This document shows positions 1-9,237 of a stretch of DNA of 64,000 bases, piece after piece. The stretch's first letter is position 1. The number at the start of each line of letters is the position of its first letter. Source of the stretch: an uncultured Aquimarina sp. (GTDB lineage Bacteria > Bacteroidota > Bacteroidia > Flavobacteriales > Flavobacteriaceae). The stretch lies in NCBI RefSeq assembly GCF_947495315.1, contig NZ_CANLYD010000020.1:57032-121031 (forward strand), read 5' to 3'. The translations under genes were made by a program, and so were the position numbers. The notes below the pieces were generated by a model. That model was not told the origin of the DNA. It saw only the letters and a program-made list of their open reading frames with translations, and ran no database searches.

Positions 1-3000
1 GATGGAAATTTGAATATTCAAGAGACTTTTACTGATAAGAATGGAAGAACCATTGCGACCATTAGTTATGTTGAGAAGAATGGAATAGTACAAGAATTAG
101 TTTCGCAATATGTATACGACGATTTTGGTAGATTGGTATATATGATTCCTTCAAAAGCATATGAGAAAATTATAGACGCAATACCATATCAGGAGTTTAC
201 TACCATAATTCCTTTTGAAAATTTTGTACAAAACCCAACGCAAGTAATTGGGCAAGGTAATTCTAATTTTTCTTTACAAGAATATCACACAGAAAATAAC
301 ACTATTACGGATTATGATTTTGGTGGTAACATTAATTTTCAATTAGACGACATTAATCCTGAACCCGGTGCATTTCTTAAATTAGGAGCTATTTTTACAT
401 TACCAAATAACGGAATCATCGTGCCCGATAGGCCATTATTTAATATCTATCGACCTGGAAGTAATAATACAATTTGGTATGAGTTCTCTTTAATCAATGG
501 AACCATTCATAATGTGTTAAGAGCTAATAATGGTCCAGATAATGATCCTCAGGCTGCTTTTAGGGTTTCTATTTTGGATTTTGATTTTAGAGAAATACTC
601 CCAGCAGAGTTTTCTTTAAATACTACAAATCTTAATGCGCTGGTTTTTCAACATGAATATGATATATATGGAAGACAAATAGCAAAGAAGACACCTGGCA
701 GAGGTTGGGAATATGTGGTATATGATCAATTGGATAACCCTATTCTTGTTCAGGATGCCAATTTAAAGAATAACAATCAATGGTTATTTACAAAACATGA
801 TGCTTTTGGCAGGGTAATATATAGTGGTACCTATTCCAGTACTAAATCTAGAGAAGATTTACAGTTTGAGGTAGACAATTTTATATATAATTCTAATGAT
901 AATCAAGCGAACATAGAAAAACGAATCCCAAATACTGTAAATATAGGAGGTACTCCGGTAAATTATTCTAATAATGCTTTTCCTACAACTGGGATAATAG
1001 AACTATTATCTGTAAATTACTATGACAATTATAACTTTACAGATGTGGATCGTCCAACTACTCCTTCTACGATAGAAAATCAGGTTGTTACTGACAAAAC
1101 TAGAGGACTGCCTACAGGAAATTGGACTAAAACTATTGGAGAAAATACCTGGTCTAAATCTTATACGTATTATGATGAAAAAGGAAGAAGCATTAAGGTA
1201 TATGAGAAGAATCATATAGATGGGTATACTACTACAGCTAGTAAGCTAAATTTTAGAGGAATTGTAGAAAAAGCGGTAACAGAACATAAAAGAATATCCA
1301 CTTCTAATTTATTAACCATAATTGATAGATATGAATACGACACTTCGGACCGGATTAAGTTTCAATATCAAAAAATTAATAATCAATTAGAAGAACGCAT
1401 TGCCTCTTATGAATATGATGAATTAGGAAATACAGTAAATAAGGGAATCGGAGGCTTATTATCATCTAATACTCCTCTACAACAAACATCCTACACTTAC
1501 AATATAAAAGGTTGGTTAAAAGGAATTAATGATGTAGATAATATTGGTGATAACTTATTTGCTTATAAATTAAATTATAATGACCCTGTAGAAGGTACAG
1601 TAACAGGAGCTAGTAGCTTGTATAATGGTAATATTGCACAAACGATATGGAGATCAAAACATGATAATTTAAAAAAATCCTATGCATATGCATATGATGA
1701 CCTAAATCGATTAACCGATGCCAACTATTTATATAGTGATAATTTAATAAGAGAATCTACTTTTAAGTTAGAAGTTCATGATATAGACTATGATCCAAAT
1801 GGAAATATTCAGTATGTCAAACGTAATGGTCAGAGTGGTGCTATAGATATTCTAACATATGACTATGGTTCTGAAAATGGCAATCAAGTAGTCTCAATCA
1901 CTGATAATGGTGCTGTTGATAAGGGATTTATTGATGGTAATACAGCTACTGATGATTATGAATATGATGCCAATGGTAATATGATCAAGGATCTAAATAA
2001 AAACATTAACAGTATCACCTATAATCATCTGGATTTAATTGAAAAAATCACTTTTATGGATGGTAAAAATATTTCATTCACGTATGATGCTTCTGGAAGA
2101 AAATTAAAGAAAACATATACCGATGGAAGTAATTCATATCAAACGAATTACTTAGGTGTATTTCAATACCAAGAAAATCAACTACAATTCTTTCAGATGG
2201 ATGAAGGTTATGTATATCCAGATAATACCAATACGTTTAAGCATGTATATACAATTTCTGATCATTTAGGAAATAATAGGGTAACTTTTAGTGATACAGA
2301 TGGAGATGGAGTGATAAGTTCTTTAGAGTTATTGTCTAATACAGATTATTATCCTATGGGACTCATCCAAGAAGGAGAGTTTACTAGTTCAATTACTTCT
2401 GATTTTAACTATAAATTTCAAGGGAAAGAATTACAAGAAGATAATGATATAAATTTGTATGATTTTGGATCCAGAATGTATGATCCTTCTGTAGGGCGTT
2501 GGTTTAATACAGATCCCCAAAATCAATATGGTAGCCCTTATTTAGCATTAGGAAATAATTCTGTTATAATGATAGATCCTAATGGAGAGTATTCTGAAGC
2601 TGCATTAATAACAGGTATTATTGTAGGTGCATACCTAGGAGCAGTTGCTGGATCTATAAAAGCGCAAAATAGTGGAAAAGAATGGTATCAAGGTTTCTGG
2701 AAAGGAGGAGTCGTTGGTGCTGTAGGAGGTGCTATAAGCGGAATAGGCGGTGGTGGCTTTGTTAGTAATGTACTTTGGGGCGCTGCACAAGGTGGTGTAA
2801 CCGGTGGGCTTAATGCCGTCCTTTGGGAAGAAAATGTTGGCGAGGGAGCCGCTAGGGGAGCTGCAACCGGCGCAGTCTTTGCTGCGGTAACTTCTGGAGT
2901 AGAAGCTACTACTAACGCTGTTGATGGTTATGGTTTTAGAACAAATGATGGTGTTGTGGATAAGTTCACAAATGATTTTAATCAAGCTAGACCATATTCA

Positions 3001-3507
3001 GATAGACGAATTGAAATAGGAAAGAATGCTGTGAAATTTGTTCAAAAACGTTATGGGCTAAGTGATGTTGATTTGCGTTACAATTTTGCTGAACCAGACT
3101 ATGGATATAGCTATGCAGAAGGGAATTATGGTGACATAGGACCGGGTGCATTTGAATCATCAGATAATTTAAAAGCAACGATTCTTCATGAATATGGACA
3201 TTTAAAGTATGATCGATTCCTTGATGCGGATGGAGTCTATAAATTTCAATTACCAGAAAGGGCAAGATGGAATGATTTTGATGGTGTTACAGGGTATAAT
3301 ACTTCAATTAGAGGTTCAGGAAAATTACATATTAAGAAGAGTTATTTCAAAAAGGTTTGGACACATAAAACATATCCTAATTTCACCATACAAGATCAAG
3401 TAATACTACAGAATACTTTTGTCAGAGTACCTACCTGGTACGCACCTAGTTCGATTAATGGAGTCATTAGAAATAAATGGTTTTATACATTGCCTAGTAG
3501 ATTTTAA
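1..3507 (+). CDS. RHS-repeat protein, 5' truncated by window edge, with C-terminal HEYGH domain
   Basis: The frame is open from base 1 with no stop upstream of the first possible start (TTG at 10), so this is the 3' part of a longer gene. Many YD-type repeats are visible (for example YEYDANGNMIKD, FTYDASGRKLKKTY). The RHS-associated core follows at about nt 2260-2590 (DHLGNNRV, then SRMYDPSVGRWFNTDPQ and IDPNGEY). After the core, where RHS proteins carry variable toxins, comes a glycine-zipper hydrophobic stretch (about nt 2600-2900) and a roughly 190-residue domain containing HEYGH (nt 3187-3201), an HExxH-type zinc-metallopeptidase motif. RHS shells encapsulate and deliver C-terminal toxins; a protease-like toxin is my inference. 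A housekeeping surface protein with a peptidase-like tail is the alternative. Confidence 0.85.
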   Translation, partial: DGNLNIQETFTDKNGRTIATISYVEKNGIVQELVSQYVYDDFGRLVYMIPSKAYEKIIDAIPYQEFTTIIPFENFVQNPTQVIGQGNSNFSLQEYHTENNTITDYDFGGNINFQLDDINPEPGAFLKLGAIFTLPNNGIIVPDRPLFNIYRPGSNNTIWYEFSLINGTIHNVLRANNGPDNDPQAAFRVSILDFDFREILPAEFSLNTTNLNALVFQHEYDIYGRQIAKKTPGRGWEYVVYDQLDNPILVQDANLKNNNQWLFTKHDAFGRVIYSGTYSSTKSREDLQFEVDNFIYNSNDNQANIEKRIPNTVNIGGTPVNYSNNAFPTTGIIELLSVNYYDNYNFTDVDRPTTPSTIENQVVTDKTRGLPTGNWTKTIGENTWSKSYTYYDEKGRSIKVYEKNHIDGYTTTASKLNFRGIVEKAVTEHKRISTSNLLTIIDRYEYDTSDRIKFQYQKINNQLEERIASYEYDELGNTVNKGIGGLLSSNTPLQQTSYTYNIKGWLKGINDVDNIGDNLFAYKLNYNDPVEGTVTGASSLYNGNIAQTIWRSKHDNLKKSYAYAYDDLNRLTDANYLYSDNLIRESTFKLEVHDIDYDPNGNIQYVKRNGQSGAIDILTYDYGSENGNQVVSITDNGAVDKGFIDGNTATDDYEYDANGNMIKDLNKNINSITYNHLDLIEKITFMDGKNISFTYDASGRKLKKTYTDGSNSYQTNYLGVFQYQENQLQFFQMDEGYVYPDNTNTFKHVYTISDHLGNNRVTFSDTDGDGVISSLELLSNTDYYPMGLIQEGEFTSSITSDFNYKFQGKELQEDNDINLYDFGSRMYDPSVGRWFNTDPQNQYGSPYLALGNNSVIMIDPNGEYSEAALITGIIVGAYLGAVAGSIKAQNSGKEWYQGFWKGGVVGAVGGAISGIGGGGFVSNVLWGAAQGGVTGGLNAVLWEENVGEGAARGAATGAVFAAVTSGVEATTNAVDGYGFRTNDGVVDKFTNDFNQARPYSDRRIEIGKNAVKFVQKRYGLSDVDLRYNFAEPDYGYSYAEGNYGDIGPGAFESSDNLKATILHEYGHLKYDRFLDADGVYKFQLPERARWNDFDGVTGYNTSIRGSGKLHIKKSYFKKVWTHKTYPNFTIQDQVILQNTFVRVPTWYAPSSINGVIRNKWFYTLPSRF

Positions 3508-3527
3508 AAATTAAAAAAAGAATAATT

Positions 3528-4016
3528 ATGATTTATTTAATTATTAATTTCATCTCAATTTATAGTTGTATTCTTCCCGGAAGAATAGAATCTCTAAATG
3601 TAATACAGAATGTTCCTATTTCATTTGAGATATCATTCGATGAAGAATCAGGTTTGGAAAAAAAGGTATTTCTGAAAATCTGTAATAATACCGATGAAAT
3701 AATTACGATACTTGATCCCAAATTATGGCTTAACTCGGTACCTGTTTTGCTAAATGAAAATAAAAAAGAAGAGTTTTTTGTAAAGACAATTTTAGCGAAT
3801 AAAGTAAAAATAAAAACATCTTTTATCAAAATCCCTGCAAAAGAATCTTATAAGACTGAGTTTGATTATACAATAAATGAACTTTTTTTTTCAGAAGAAA
3901 CTAAAGGTAATTTTACAGTGTATTTTATTTATCAAGGTGGAATTTGGGATTCAAATGATAATTTAGTCTTTGAAAAAGAAATAAATAGTAATTCTCTTCA
4001 ATTTACTATTGAATAA
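3528..4016 (+). CDS. Small hypothetical protein, candidate immunity protein for the upstream RHS toxin
   Basis: A 162-residue protein of unknown family starting 20 bases after the RHS stop codon on the same strand. The N-terminus is hydrophobic (MIYLIINFISIYSC), consistent with a signal or membrane anchor. The remainder looks like an all-beta domain rich in Lys, Glu and Asn, with alternating hydrophobic stretches (FEISFDEESGLEKKVFLKI). I recognise no catalytic motif. The only functional hint is position: immunity genes usually lie directly behind the variable C-terminal domain of an RHS toxin. A signal sequence would fit protection in the periplasm. It could equally be an unrelated small lipoprotein-like gene. 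Confidence 0.6.
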   Translation: MIYLIINFISIYSCILPGRIESLNVIQNVPISFEISFDEESGLEKKVFLKICNNTDEIITILDPKLWLNSVPVLLNENKKEEFFVKTILANKVKIKTSFIKIPAKESYKTEFDYTINELFFSEETKGNFTVYFIYQGGIWDSNDNLVFEKEINSNSLQFTIE

Positions 4017-4038
4017 TAAAAATATTTAATTTATAATA

Positions 4039-7000
4039 ATGAAGAAAAGAGTTTTTTTAGTTTTAATACTATGTTCAATATCAATATATTCTCAAGAGGC
4101 AGTTGATATTGTAACTCCTGAGCAATCTCCTTTTAATTTGGGGCAAGATATTTCAGGTTTAGCACAAGGTTCTATTAATGAACCAACAGGAAAAGCAACA
4201 TTATCCATACCGATTTCATCATTAAATGTAAGAACAATTTCTTATGATGTTTCGTTAATATATAATGGACAATCTGCATTTGATATGGCTTCGAATACAA
4301 ACAGATATAACCCCACAAATATTATAGGTGTGGGCTTTGGAATGTTTACCCCAAAAATTGTTGTAAATAATAAAAATACAGCGGTTAAAGAAGATGATGA
4401 ATTTTATATTCAGGATGGGGCTAATAACACAAAATTGTATTGCACTGATAGAATAGAACCAAACCCCTTACAAACAGGAGAAGTTATCTGGGAGTTTGGA
4501 GCAGAAAATTATGTGCCTTGGAAAATACGTTATTACAAAAGTCTAAAAGAGTTTGTAAATGGAGTACTGACAGAAACTCCTCTTGATTATTGGATTATTA
4601 CAAATCAAGATGGTGTAGAATTCTTTTATGGTCAAACTCAAAACTCTAAAGAGAATGTTGTTACTTGGGGTAATTGGATAGGAAATTCTAATAAATCCGG
4701 AGGTAACAAAGAAACGATCATTTGGAATATCTCTACGATACGTGATCAATGGAATAATAACATTCAATTTGAGTATGAGTTGCAGGAAAGTACTGTGGGA
4801 GGAGTTGCACAAACTGAGGCTTCTTATATAAAGAAGATTACGGCTTCTACTGGAGAAAATATTCGATTCGCTTATACTGATAAAAACGCAAATGAAATTT
4901 ATGAACCCAATATAGAATATCCTGAGCCGGATGCATATCAAGAGCGATATGAGAAAAAATACTTACAACAGATTACCTCTTACAATAGTAGCAATCAATT
5001 GATATACAATTATAATCTAACATATTCTTTAGTAAATAATAGTAGTGCAAGCGATCAAAAACGCTATTTGACAAGTATTACTCAGGAGAATGCTCAAGGA
5101 GAGTTTTTGCCAAGTCAAAAGTTTGAGTATTATACTTCAGGAACTTTTAAAGGAGGTGTTAAAAAAATAACCTATCCAACGGGAGGTTCTGTTAGTTATG
5201 AATATAAAAACAAATTATTATTTTCTAATAGTGCTAATAGGTTTTCGGGTCCAGATCCTTATAATGATCGGTTTAATTATTATTCTATGGTAACTCGTGA
5301 TAAATACGCACTGAAGTTATACAAGTATAAGGTACCTGTAAATGGTAAATATTCTTTCCAATTAGTGAGACATTTCTGGAATGGTCAATCGTGGGATCGT
5401 GATCTTTTTAATTTTCCATATGATATAGTAGATACCTATCCTGCAACAGGACCTTGGTTAGAAAACTTTCATGTTGTTTTTGGAGGTGATTTTTATGCTT
5501 TTTTATATCAGGAAGGAAGCAACGGTAAACTAGATTTATTTCATTTAAATCCAGATGGTAAAACTTGGGATCATAAGACATATAACTTTGTTAGTATTGG
5601 TAGTGGAGCTCCAAAACTAATGCATGGAGATAAATTTGTAGCTATTGGGTCTTATAATAATGGAAAACTACATACATTCACTTGGGATGGTGACAGGTGG
5701 ATAAATAAAACAATCCAGCAAGGGTCCGGTGAATATTTTTATGGAGCAGCAAATAATTTTATTCTAACACTAAATGAAAAAAATACAGGTTCAGATCTAG
5801 ATTTCATTACTGGAGAAAACCGTGAAGATTATTATTATATTCATTATTTAGATATAACAAATCAATGGGTCAGCAAATCTTGGTCAGCCGCTGCTGATCC
5901 TTACATTGCAGGAATAGAAAAACCAAGTTATTTTTATCCAGAGAATTCAATGAGTGGTTTTGTTCCGGATGATAATCCAGAATTATTTTTACGATGGGAT
6001 ACTAATTATAATTTATTGCCTCCAGACAATGATGTTTTAGGTGCTTTTTTGGATGCGAGTCCATTAATATCAACATACACAGGAATGTATACGTTACAAA
6101 ATCATTTTTATCAATATTCCTTAAAATATGCTAGATTTAATGGAGTAGATTGGAAAACGTATGCACTTCCCGTTTCTGCTGCCTATTATGCTAAACCGTT
6201 TTATGGAGAAGATATTTCCACATTTCAGAATCATGGAGATATTGATTACGTAGGTTTTGTAAAATATGATCCTAATATTGACCTATGGCAACATAGCACA
6301 GGATTAAATTCATATCCGTCATATTTAACTAATTCTAAAGTTTCAGGAATTACTAACGATTTTATAATAGCATCCAATAAAGTCTATATTCGTAATAATA
6401 CTTCGCGATTTGCGCAAACAGTAAATATTCTCAATTATGATAATGTGTTTACGCATACAGATGGTCTGTCACACGGATTTGTTGAACTCGGATCAGGATC
6501 ACATATACCCTTAACCTCCAGGTACTATTATTTTGATAAAGCAAGCAATCAACTTGCAAGCGTAGATATGGGTGCTAGGTTTCACATGTATGGACCTACT
6601 TCTTTTGCCGGTAGAACGCCTTTTATGAGTCCAACATCAATATGGTTAAGAAGTAACAGTAATAATAATAGTTTTAATTCTTATCTACATCGTGTTATTA
6701 ATGACAAAGTAAATAATTCGGTATATGATATTGTGATTGATAAAGTAAAAATTGATAACGGAGATGGCGAAATAAGAGAAACCATTTATAGTTATAACTC
6801 ACCAAATTCTACTTCTGATAATGAAACTACCTTTTATGGAGATGTTATTTTAGAGAATAAAGGATACGGCACTGCATCTATTGGAGTTATTGAGAAAAAA
6901 TTTAAAAATGGATCCTCGGATTTGCAAATGGCAGGACTTTTAGAAGAACAACGAATAAAAGACATTAACGGTAATACGGTAAGCTTGCAAACTAATACAT

Positions 7001-7776
7001 GGACTAAGTATAAACCTTCTTCAAGAAGTTATATTTCACAACTTACTAAGCAAGAAAATGAAGTTACATATAATGATAAAGTAATAACTACTGTAACATC
7101 TAATTCTTATGGAACCCCTCATTATTTACTTACTAATAGGAATAAAATTAGTAGTAAGGGACAAACAGAATCGACTCAGACTAAATACGCGGTTGATTAT
7201 TATCCCTTCATGGAAGTTGGTAATTATGTGAGTCAACCATATGAAATAATAAGTAAAGTTAATGGCAAAGTAGTTTCAGTGGATAGAACTATATGGAAAA
7301 AGGATGCAAACAATAAAATTTATGCATCAGAAGTTTGGTCAGGTACTTCTTTAGTTTCATTAAGAAAAACTCGTGAAGTATCTAAAATGAATAACTATGG
7401 ACAGATAATAGAGACAACGAACGGTAGAGGACAATATAATTCAATTTTGTTTGGATATAATTATAGATATCCTATTGCCTCAATTTCTAATGCGGAATAT
7501 GATTATGTTATTGGAAAGTTAGAAACTTCTTTACTTTCATTACAAAACATGGATAACGAAACTTTAAAAATACAATTATTGAAGTTATATAATGAATTAC
7601 CAGAAACAATGATTGATATAAGTTTATACGACATAGAAGGGAAAGTTGTAAAGAAAATCAACCAAAGACAAGAAGAGATGAGTTACTATTATGATAGTTT
7701 CAATAGATTGGATTACACAACGGACTTAAACAACAAGGTTCTTGAAAAAAACATTTATAACTATAAGACAAATTAA
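4039..7776 (+). CDS. Large secreted RHS/SpvB-like protein without core domain
   Basis: A 1245-residue protein with a signal peptide (MKKRVFLVLILCSISIYS, Gln next). The N-terminal section (PTGKATLSIPISSL, then SYDVSLIYNG) resembles the entry region of RHS and SpvB-like shells, and KKITYPTGGSVSYEY is a typical RHS-type motif. The middle (about residues 400-900) has repeated Trp-rich strands such as FHLNPDGKTWDHKTY, perhaps a propeller-like section. The end has one clear YD-like repeat (SYYYDSFNRLDYTTDL) and then stops without an RHS core or toxin. In flavobacteria I would expect a partner RHS gene carrying the core to follow such a protein. Here a repeat cluster follows instead, so it may be an orphan upstream half. 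Confidence 0.75.
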   Translation: MKKRVFLVLILCSISIYSQEAVDIVTPEQSPFNLGQDISGLAQGSINEPTGKATLSIPISSLNVRTISYDVSLIYNGQSAFDMASNTNRYNPTNIIGVGFGMFTPKIVVNNKNTAVKEDDEFYIQDGANNTKLYCTDRIEPNPLQTGEVIWEFGAENYVPWKIRYYKSLKEFVNGVLTETPLDYWIITNQDGVEFFYGQTQNSKENVVTWGNWIGNSNKSGGNKETIIWNISTIRDQWNNNIQFEYELQESTVGGVAQTEASYIKKITASTGENIRFAYTDKNANEIYEPNIEYPEPDAYQERYEKKYLQQITSYNSSNQLIYNYNLTYSLVNNSSASDQKRYLTSITQENAQGEFLPSQKFEYYTSGTFKGGVKKITYPTGGSVSYEYKNKLLFSNSANRFSGPDPYNDRFNYYSMVTRDKYALKLYKYKVPVNGKYSFQLVRHFWNGQSWDRDLFNFPYDIVDTYPATGPWLENFHVVFGGDFYAFLYQEGSNGKLDLFHLNPDGKTWDHKTYNFVSIGSGAPKLMHGDKFVAIGSYNNGKLHTFTWDGDRWINKTIQQGSGEYFYGAANNFILTLNEKNTGSDLDFITGENREDYYYIHYLDITNQWVSKSWSAAADPYIAGIEKPSYFYPENSMSGFVPDDNPELFLRWDTNYNLLPPDNDVLGAFLDASPLISTYTGMYTLQNHFYQYSLKYARFNGVDWKTYALPVSAAYYAKPFYGEDISTFQNHGDIDYVGFVKYDPNIDLWQHSTGLNSYPSYLTNSKVSGITNDFIIASNKVYIRNNTSRFAQTVNILNYDNVFTHTDGLSHGFVELGSGSHIPLTSRYYYFDKASNQLASVDMGARFHMYGPTSFAGRTPFMSPTSIWLRSNSNNNSFNSYLHRVINDKVNNSVYDIVIDKVKIDNGDGEIRETIYSYNSPNSTSDNETTFYGDVILENKGYGTASIGVIEKKFKNGSSDLQMAGLLEEQRIKDINGNTVSLQTNTWTKYKPSSRSYISQLTKQENEVTYNDKVITTVTSNSYGTPHYLLTNRNKISSKGQTESTQTKYAVDYYPFMEVGNYVSQPYEIISKVNGKVVSVDRTIWKKDANNKIYASEVWSGTSLVSLRKTREVSKMNNYGQIIETTNGRGQYNSILFGYNYRYPIASISNAEYDYVIGKLETSLLSLQNMDNETLKIQLLKLYNELPETMIDISLYDIEGKVVKKINQRQEEMSYYYDSFNRLDYTTDLNNKVLEKNIYNYKTN

Positions 7777-7812
7777 TTAAAAGTTATAATTCTCCCTACT
7801 CTCCTATAAATG

Positions 7813-7856
7813 AACCGGATCGCGCGGATATGATAACCGGATCGCTCGGATATGAT
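7813..7856. repeat. Two tandem 22-nt GC-rich repeats
   Basis: Units 7813-7834 and 7835-7856 differ at a single base (key section ccggatcgcgcggatatga versus ccggatcgctcggatatga). The GC content is far above the surrounding DNA. They sit just behind the RHS-like gene and directly before a REP-like hairpin. Confidence 0.8.
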
Positions 7857-7879
7857 AGCGCGGAAATGTTTTCCGTGCT
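7857..7879. repeat. REP-like hairpin
   Basis: The arms agcgcggaaa and tttccgtgct (7857-7866 and 7870-7879) form a 10-bp stem with one G-U pair. A similar weaker palindrome (cagatt gca aatctg) lies at about 7994-8008. No T-tract follows, so this reads as a REP-type palindrome, not a terminator. The rest of the 7777-8127 gap shows no coding sequence. Confidence 0.55.
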
Positions 7880-7915
7880 GCGTATGGGTAATCGATAAGG
7901 GTAAGAAATAGTATA

Positions 7916-7956
7916 AAAACAGTCATGTCTTTAAAATGATATGGCTGTTTTGTTTT
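7916..7956 (+). terminator. Rho-independent terminator candidate
   Basis: Arms aaaacagtcat (7916-7926) and atggctgtttt (7941-7951) form an 11-bp stem with one G-U pair and are followed by gtttt. It would end transcription coming from the RHS-like gene. Confidence 0.6.
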
Positions 7957-8127
7957 ACAACAATGTTTCATATGTTAATAATGATTTACCGCACAGATTG
8001 CAAATCTGCACTATCAGGTTTAAGTCAAGATGAGTTCGTCGTTTGCAATTCACAAAATTGAGATTTCTTTAACTATATGATTTCAAATCATTAGTTACTT
8101 TTAGAATCCAACTTTAATATATTCGCT

Positions 8128-8694
8128 ATGAGAACGATCTCCACAATGTTGGAGGATGTAAGCATCACTCCAGAATTGCATAACACTTTTGAAACCATTA
8201 AAAGCGAACTTCAAGCTCCGTTTGTTCCTAACTTTTTTAAAATCTGGGGGCACTCACCTACCGCGCTAAAAGGTATTTTTCCTGCGATGCAGTATATTCT
8301 TGCCAGTGGCGAATTAGATCGCAAACTCAAGGAAATGATTATGATTGCTATTTCTGCTTCTAGAGAATGTGCATATTGCGAAACTGCACATCACGCCTTT
8401 TGTAGTATGGCTGGGGGAACATCAGAAGAAATAACATCCTTAAAAGATCAAAATACCTTACCATCAACAAATGATCCTAAAGAAAAAGCCGCTATTGATT
8501 TTGCAGTGAAATTATCTACAAATTCTAAATCCTCTAATCAAAAAGATTTTGAAAACCTTCAACAATTGGGATATACTAAATCTCAAGTTATGGAGTTAAT
8601 CGCCATGTCTGGTATGGGAGTTTTTTATAATCACCTGGCAGACGCTACAAAAATTAATATAGATCCAGAATTGATGGAAACTATATCTGATTAA
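8128..8694 (+). CDS. AhpD-like / carboxymuconolactone decarboxylase family protein (peroxidase-related)
   Basis: A 188-residue, mostly helical protein with the AhpD-type redox motif ECAYCETAHHAF: Cys81 and Cys84 form the CxxC pair and His88 is the usual proton relay. AhpD-like proteins reduce peroxides or act as thiol-disulfide partners in the cytoplasm. The segment LDRKLKEMIMIAISASRE is the characteristic helix before the motif. Length fits the single-domain, peroxidase-related subfamily. The start is the first ATG in frame. The DUF4174 gene follows nine bases after the stop, so the two are probably co-transcribed. The physiological substrate cannot be read from sequence. Confidence 0.85.
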   Translation: MRTISTMLEDVSITPELHNTFETIKSELQAPFVPNFFKIWGHSPTALKGIFPAMQYILASGELDRKLKEMIMIAISASRECAYCETAHHAFCSMAGGTSEEITSLKDQNTLPSTNDPKEKAAIDFAVKLSTNSKSSNQKDFENLQQLGYTKSQVMELIAMSGMGVFYNHLADATKINIDPELMETISD

Positions 8695-8703
8695 AAAATA
8701 TTT

Positions 8704-9144
8704 ATGAGTTTTATCATTAAAAGCATTTCTGTACTCTTATTCTTTCATTCAACTACTGCTATATCTCAGATATTTAAAAAACATCAATGGAAGGACAGAG
8801 TTTTATTAGTACTCACTAATTCTCATAATCAAGACCCTCCTTTATATACAAAACAATTAAACGAGCTTAGAGGGCATCCTTATGAATTAAATGAACGAAA
8901 GTTAGTAATATATCAGGTCAGATTATTTTCTTATACCGAAGGATTAAACAAAGACACTACTTCTATTGGAAATAGAACTTTAATAAGTGAATATAGCTCT
9001 CTAAAAATCCCCTTAAAAGTTGTACTAATTGGGCTTGATGGTAGTATTAAATTCGAAAAAAAAGGTTTTACATATACCCAAGAAATTCTAGAGCAAATCG
9101 ATCAAATGCCAATACGTAGACAAGAATTGAGAACCAAAAATTAA
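8704..9144 (+). CDS. DUF4174 family exported protein
   Basis: A 146-residue protein with a signal peptide (hydrophobic to TTAIS, then Gln). The mature part matches the DUF4174 layout I know: an early W-x-x-R-hydrophobic strand (QWKDRVLLVL), a central NERKLVIYQV strand, a late GLDGSIKFEKKG strand and the closing IDQMPIRRQE. The family has a thioredoxin-like look but no CxxC here, and its biochemical role is unknown. It lies nine bases behind the AhpD-like gene, suggesting a shared transcript and perhaps an oxidative-stress role, which is an inference from position only. Confidence 0.75.
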   Translation: MSFIIKSISVLLFFHSTTAISQIFKKHQWKDRVLLVLTNSHNQDPPLYTKQLNELRGHPYELNERKLVIYQVRLFSYTEGLNKDTTSIGNRTLISEYSSLKIPLKVVLIGLDGSIKFEKKGFTYTQEILEQIDQMPIRRQELRTKN

Positions 9145-9170
9145 GACTATCAATTTAGTACTTGTTATGG

Positions 9171-9196
9171 ATTCCGGATCAAGTCCGGAATGACAT
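9171..9196. repeat. Dispersed palindromic repeat (attccgga...tccggaat)
   Basis: Arms attccgga and tccggaat enclose a 5-base loop and are followed by gacat. The same design (attccggc gaag gccggaat, then gacaa) occurs at 16679-16698. It lies between convergent genes and could also help termination. I read it as a dispersed intergenic repeat. Confidence 0.6.
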
Positions 9197-9237
9197 ATTC
9201 TCCCACTCTTCGATAGTTTTTAACTTCCTAGTATAAA

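Noticed and set aside
7800..7915. Short reading frame through the GC-rich repeat cluster
   Set aside because: An open stretch exists (…SAEMFSVLRMGNR), but it starts without a convincing start codon and coincides with the tandem repeat and hairpin.
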